Source: Massospora cicadina
Lineage: Eukaryota > Entomophthoromycota > Entomophthoromycetes > Entomophthorales > Entomophthoraceae
Assembly: GCA_022478985.1 (NCBI GenBank)
Contig: JAKSZP010012310.1
Coordinates: 1 to 64,000 of the forward strand
Direction of reading: 5' to 3'
Length of the DNA stretch: 64,000 nt
Notes under the pieces: generated by a model
Database searches by the model: none
The model's input: the letters and a program-made list of their open reading frames with translations, nothing else
Told to the model about the DNA's origin: nothing
Made by a program: the position numbers and the translations under genes
In this document: positions 58,677-64,000 of the stretch, piece by piece
How positions within the stretch are numbered: position 1 is the first letter of the stretch
Layout of the letters: each line of letters opens with the position of its first letter

Positions 58677-59280
58677 TACCAGCAATTCATTCCTCATTTT
58701 GTGGAGATTACGGAACCTTTAGTTTACCTTTTGCACAAGGAAGTCCCTTTTGTATGGGAAGAATTGCAGCAGCAAGCTTTTCAATCTGTTGCGCCAAGCC
58801 TTAGTGAGTGCACCAATCTTAGTCCATCCTGACTTTTCAAACCTTTTATACTATTTACCAATGCCAGTGATATTGCTATTGGAGCCATTCTGGCTCAACA
58901 TGATACCAACCTGGTTGATCACCCCATTGCATACTATATTAAAACCCTTTCTAAGGCCAGAACGCAATTATAGCATTACTGAGAGAGAATGCCTTGCAGT
59001 TTTGTCTGCCATCAAGCATTTCCGCCCTTGCCTCTATGGCAAGCATTTCACTATCATCACAGATCACGCTTTCTTGAAGTGATTGCAACAAATGAAGGAT
59101 CCTGTTGTGCACTTAGCTAGATAGGCGTTAAAGCTCCAGAATTATGACTTTACTATTCAACATCGCGCTGGAGCTATTCATCAAAACGCTGATGGACTTT
59201 CTCAATTGCCTATACTAACGTTATTCTCTGCTGAGGAGGATCACATCTATGACTTGATTGGTAGACCTGAGCTCTAGTAC
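58677..59280 (+). pseudogene. RNase H of element K
   Basis: Open at 58750-59082 with FLRPERNYSITERECLAVLS and HFTIITDHAFLK. Then QNYDFTIQHRAGAIHQNADG near 59140-59200. The IQTDAS block reads FTNASDIAIGAILA-like near 58850-58890. Confidence 0.92.
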
Positions 59281-60454
59281 CAGGAAACTAAGGATGTTAT
59301 ATTGAGGTTACAATCCTTAACTCAAATATACTCAGGTTAAAGAAGGTTTTTTATACAAGAAGTTATGATCTATGTGGTTGCCCTTTATTTGGCCCTATGC
59401 GAGGACTGATACTATTATGGAAGTCCACCAAACTGTAGGACATGGAGCTGTCGCTAAGACCCTACAGTGGTTTAAAATTATTATTACTTGGACAACATGC
59501 TGGAATCCGTACACGATGTGTTGTTGTCTTGTCTTACTTGCCAACAACAATGTGGTGGAAATCCGATGTTTCAACATAAAATTGTGGGACCTTCCAAACC
59601 TTTCTCTACCATGAGTATTGATGTGGTGGGTCCTCTCCCTACTGCCACTTATTGACATCGATATATTTTGTTAGCTATTGACCATTTTACTAAATGAATT
59701 GAAGCTATCTCAGTCTCCACGGTCACTGCTAAGACTACGGCATCCTTTCTTTTTAAGTAAGTTTTCACCAGGTATGGTAGCCCAAAAGTCCTGTTATCAG
59801 ATAATGGGACCAAATTCGTTTCTCAGGTGGTATCCAAGCTTACTAAATTAATGGGCACCTTTTTAGTCATTTACGTCCCATATAATCCTTCTACTAATGG
59901 TGCAGTCAAACGAGCAAATAGTACCCTTGTAGCCATTATTCAAAAAATGGTTTCCAATGACCCTAGTAGATGGAATCTCTATTTGCCTAGTGCAATGTTA
60001 TCTTATAGGGTTAGCTACCATCGTATAATTGGAAATGTCTCCTTTTTAAGCTTTATATGGTTGGGATCCTATTCTCCCCTCAAGTGTACAAACTATACTT
60101 GAGGAGGCTAATCCGCAACATACTGAGTTAGCTATGAGGAGAGACTAGCTGATGAAATCATCCGAGTACAAGCTTTAGCTTCAACTTTCCTTGCTGCTAC
60201 CACCTTAAAGGAGGGAACAAGAACCAATGCTAGTAGACCTACGCTACCAGAATATCAAGTTGGGGATCTTTTACTCTTCTATCACCATAAGCTGGGAGGA
60301 AGGATTCACAAACTTGACACCTTATGGGCTGGTCCACACCATATTATTTAACATCGTGGTATTGAATACTCCATTGCAGCTGTTGATACTTGTACTGTTA
60401 TCAATAGAGTGCATAGTAGATTTCTTCATAAGTATGTGCCCCCTATGCAAGATC
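59281..60454 (+). pseudogene. integrase of element K
   Basis: The zinc-binding part includes VHQTVGHGAVAKTLQWF (59418-59470). The core has DVVGPLPT near 59620-59650, LLAIDHFTK near 59670-59695, LLSDNGTKFVSQ near 59795-59830 and NPSTNGAVKRANSTLVAII in the open frame 59827-60102, where the catalytic Glu (expected VER) is Lys. The C-terminus has YQVGDLLLFYHHKLGGRIHK near 60250-60315. Confidence 0.93.
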
Positions 60455-60467
60455 TTGAGGGGGGCAT
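60455..60467 (+). other. polypurine tract of element K
   Basis: GAGGGGGG directly before the 3' LTR. Confidence 0.85.
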
Positions 60468-61027
60468 CGTTGAGGATTCAACTATGATGACTAAAGTTAC
60501 TCAAGATTGAGATTCAATATCTCAGTCTAATGAGATTGCAAAATCTACATTGGTGATATCTAATTCTAGGATAGACCAACAATCAACCCTTCAGAGTTAT
60601 CAACCTTCTCTGTAGGATGATGCTAAACTATCTGATGAGACAGAAAATCATATAAGAAGGTCGGTCCTATCAATTGAGATTCTTATTAAATCTGCTATCA
60701 CATGTATGGTATTAATAATCAGCAATATCGGTCATCTAATAGGAAAGATCTTACCTCTGGTGCATCCTGAAATTCCTCACAAATAACTACTAAATCTACC
60801 CCTATAAATATACTCATTTCTAGCTAATAAAGTACCTCTATTTTGTCTCATGGAGCCTAATTTTGGTCTTTTTTCATACAGGATTCTGTATTTCTGATTG
60901 AAATTAACTATAGCAACGGAACTAATAACTTCGTTGTAATTGTGTCAAACTTTGCTAGAGCCATGGAACTAATAATTTCGAAGCCTTCATAGCACCTACT
61001 TATTGTAGTTTCTCACGAAACTCAATA
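60468..61027 (+). repeat. 3' LTR of element K
   Basis: 560-bp copy of 54046-54607; its first base is C where the 5' LTR has T. Confidence 0.92.
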
Positions 61028-62700
61028 AATAGCTTTATGACACTCAAGCTGCAAAAATCCAATTTTGCTGAGGAATATTGGATTTCAACTCCTTTTCTAC
61101 TTTCCTTTTTATTATTTTCCCATAATCTCTTTCCAATGATTTTAAAACTTGCTTTTGATTGAGTGCTGGACCTCTGAAGATGGAGTGAGCCTCAACTCAG
61201 AAAACTTTATTCAAAAATTTAAAGAAAGTTAATTTGGGGAACAGCATTTATAGCGTGCCCCATCACCTCCCCACCCTCAGTTCTTGTGCCAACTTGTGAA
61301 CTGACCCTCTTCTTTCAAGTGCAAACTAAGGAACCTGCTGTTGGAGAAGATGCCAACCCAAGAGGCACAGAACCCAATAACGTCTCCACAAACCATAATA
61401 CCCCTTCTTATATAAGGCTACTGCCTTACTTGTGAGGGTACTGGCATATTTTGTTCTATTTCCCTTGGTTTTTTAACAAAGAACTTTCCCCATACAAATC
61501 TTTAAAAGTTTTTTCAATTTTTGGAGACCATTTGGTGCAGCATGGAAAACATCATGGCTAACATGCTCCCGCTGAAACAGTTGAGCCTAGTCAAATACAA
61601 TGTTGTGGGCCCACACTGGAAGCTGTTGACCATGTCATCCGATGGCTGATAGGAACCCACCAGTTTGGAACCAGAGCTAACTTGGGCTCCCTCGCGCCTT
61701 ATTAGGGGTCTTCAGGGAGGTGGTCCATGATAAGAGTTTCAGAAGGGCCCAGAGAATCACCCCACACTTAGCCATATTGTTTCAAATATAGCTCCAAATG
61801 ATCAAATCTCCAGACTTATTCAGTAAAAATGATATCAAATTGTTTCAACAGGATAAGATCCTATTGGGTTAACGAGATTCAAGATCAATGCCCCAGATTA
61901 TCCAACATAATGTAAAGGTGGTCCCAAATGACCCTTTATTTAAGAAGGGTCTGCTAAAACAGCAACCCTTTTTATCCAAACTTCTCTTAGATCTGCTAAG
62001 CTCTAAGTTTAATTTCTTACTTTACTCCCAAACTATTAGTACTTCCTCTTGTCCAGTCTATCATTAAATTCATTTTGGTTCATCAGTGTCATGGAGCGTG
62101 CTGATAATAAGGCTAGCCTGGAACTTAGGGTGAGTGACCATTCAGAACACTAGCCAGAATACCTTCAGTACAGTCATCCATAACAATGGATGAAACCTTA
62201 TCAATTCATCCACAAGTACCAGCCAAAGATTCCGAAAATTGGCAGCTATTGTTACAAATGTCAGATGGACTGCTAAGCTTTGCAAATAAAATTGGATTCT
62301 TATTAGGGATCAGTTTTATTGGAACTGTTAAAGGGTAAAAAAGGAAAAATGGAGTGACAGCAGAACCTGCCAAGTCCACGTCCTTATAAGCTCACAAACA
62401 AATTTAAGAACTGAATGATTGCATTCACCGTTGGGAATAATTTAGAATTCAATTACATCAGATTGGCATCCTGAAACCTTATAGTGCCATATTTTTCTCA
62501 ACCTGGCCAGCCAACTCATGCTCAAACTTTTCCACCTACTTTTCTCTCTCAATGAGACTTGCTTGGCGGATTGGTGTTACTTCATCCAGTGGGCAACTGG
62601 GTGCGCCCATCCAGGCCACATGTGGCTGGTCTCATTGATGTGGGAAGGGGTTTGTTGTGCCTGTACCTATCAGGGATGGGGTTGCAATTAATAGCGGCAA
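61028..62700. other. region between element K and the chromovirus
   Basis: No recognisable coding. It may include the 3' LTR of element L, but with one end outside the window I cannot identify it. Confidence 0.35.
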
Positions 62701-64000
62701 AGGGCCACGGCAGATGGGAATTTCCATGCTCAAAACCACTTTACTCGATATATTTTAAGCAAATTCCATTTTACTTTTATTGGAAGAACTTGGAACACCA
62801 GAGACAAACTTCTGGTGGGAGAATCGCTGCCAGCCCCTGCTGGTGGTGGCCCCTGGCTGCCGCCACTTCCCTAACACACCCTGAACTTTCTGCACCATCT
62901 CATGGGTGGTTGTCATGGGGAAAAACGATGCAATCTTCAAGGGATACACTATCACCCACCTCTCATCTACTACATGGGCTAAATCTCCAAGGGTGACAAT
63001 AGGAACAGCCGCTGGCTTTTCCCCCTTCTTGATATATAATGGGAGTCCTTTTAATTAAGCTGCAGGGTTTGCTTCCCAAGACTTAAGTTACCCATCCCTT
63101 TATGCATCAGGGGAGCACCCCCACCGGAAACATGGGCCGATGCAACATTTTTGTGCGTCTTTGGGAGCTTGTTCACCAAGATGGAGCAACATTCTGTGGA
63201 GGGAAGAGGGTGTCTTAGTGTGCATCGTGGAAAGCCTCAACCTAATCTGGCAATTTGCACAGTTGTGGTCACTAACCCAGCTGTTTTCATATTAGGGGAA
63301 TCCTTTCCACATCACCAAATACTGCACTGAGCGATGGGATGCCAAATTAGCCTCCACCTCCGCCTCCACCAAGTCTTTAATAACCGCCGGCTCAGGATCC
63401 ACAGGCGACATATCTTTGAATGTTGACAACTGGCAAGTGTGTAAGATGAGGTGCTGTTTCCAATGAGTTGGATAAGCCAACTAAAAGACCCTGTTACCCA
63501 AATCATCCTTTACCCATGTGAGAACCTGAGCATGTGTTTGCGAACTTCCATGAGGGCACCTTCATATGCAGGTGGCGCATAATGAGAATGACTGATGAAA
63601 CCATCATAATCTCATGGCTAGGAAGAAATTTCTGATCTCTGATATGCTTGTAACTGCTGATGACTTTAATCAGATTATCTCATACTAAGTATTAGGTGCT
63701 ACGGATTTGGTTCACATGATCCACTGCAGCAAGAACCTCTGGACGAAGGCACGGATCAGGGGAGAATAAAGGATTATAGCCCAACGTGGCTTTGTATGGC
63801 GAAAACCAAAAAACGCATGGGCAGCATTATTATATGCAATTTATGCCAATGGAAGGTCATCCGCACAGGTACCTGTGCGTTTGTGGCCTAACACCAGAGA
63901 TACTGTTTAAGGATCTAGTTGATCTGCTTCATCTTTCTGTCAGACTGAGGATGGTATGCGGTGGAACGGCACAGCTTAATTTTAAAGAAAGCTAGGAGGG
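62701..64000 (-). pseudogene. chromovirus L: integrase end, chromodomain and tail
   Basis: Minus strand, entering from the right edge. The end of the integrase core is decayed (about 63500-64000; IAYNNAAHAFFGFR-like block near 63800). The open frame 63292-63480 holds the linker (AYPTHWKQHLILHTCQLS) and a chromodomain: VEAEVEANLAS and QYLVMWKGFP, then, past a stop, ENSWVSDHN. Chromodomains direct integration to heterochromatin marks. An unrecognised tail continues to an open frame at 62755-62955. The plus-strand frame 62559-62996 is its antisense shadow. This is the only element here with a chromodomain. Confidence 0.82.

Larger units (their letters stand above)
54046..61027 (+). mobile_element. 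complete-length Ty3/Gypsy element K
   Basis: 6,982 bp, plus strand, with two LTRs of about 560 bp. Flanks GATAG (54041-54045) and AATAG (61028-61032) form a 4/5 target duplication. Order: LTR, PBS, gag with collagen-like run, zinc knuckle, PR, RT, RNase H, IN, polypurine tract, LTR. It is a different family from A-I, with its own PBS. Confidence 0.92.

Noticed and set aside
62559..62996. 145-codon plus-strand frame as a separate gene
   Set aside because: It overlaps the minus-strand tail of chromovirus L and shows no recognisable motif; treated as a shadow, though the tail itself is uncertain.
1..64000. tRNA, rRNA or CRISPR loci
   Set aside because: No cloverleaf with box A and B, no rRNA-like conserved blocks and no regularly spaced repeats were seen by eye.

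Overview
The window is eukaryotic and consists almost entirely of retrotransposons. I found no intact host gene and no tRNA, rRNA or CRISPR. Every recognisable coding region is a gag, protease (PR), reverse transcriptase (RT), RNase H (RH) or integrase (IN) gene of a Ty3/Gypsy-type LTR retrotransposon, or part of one non-LTR (LINE) element. All are broken by stops and frameshifts. A repeat-dense fungal genome is my best guess, from the chromodomain integrase, a LINE that looks Tad-like in layout, and collagen-like gag segments. The sequence alone cannot prove the organism.

The left two thirds is a nest of elements. Element A (minus, runs off the left edge) has its 5' LTR at 1087-2976, split by a solo LTR. 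A gag fragment with collagen-like triplets (J) follows at 2977-3685. Element H (plus) starts at 3686. It is split by element I (minus, 6420-14626, perfect TGGGG target duplication) and again in its RNase H by element G (plus, 17252-19971, which keeps only LTR and gag). Element C (minus) has matching LTRs at 19972-21091 and 42679-43801. It is split by element F (minus, 22440-29033) downstream of integrase, by element E (plus, 30384-36510) inside the integrase C-terminus, and by a solo LTR in gag. To the right of C lies the gag-protease part of another minus-strand element, D (43802 to about 46370).

From about 47.3 to 52.2 kb there is a plus-strand LINE with endonuclease and RT domains. An AT-rich gap follows, then element K (plus, 54046-61027), which has both LTRs and a collagen-like stretch inside gag. 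The right edge holds the integrase end and chromodomain of a minus-strand chromovirus (L).

The main unusual observations are these. (1) Two independent 17-nt insertions of the same oligo(A)-ended sequence have perfect 16-18 bp target duplications. (2) Extra DNA with open frames antisense to the element lies between integrase and the 3' LTR of elements I and C. (3) One 18-nt primer-binding site is shared by seven elements whose LTRs differ. (4) Collagen-like gag segments occur in J and K. (5) The two sides of element C do not match, which implies a rearrangement.

Boundaries come from reading TG...CA termini, primer-binding sites, polypurine tracts and target duplications by eye. Most are good to a few bases; domain limits are approximate.
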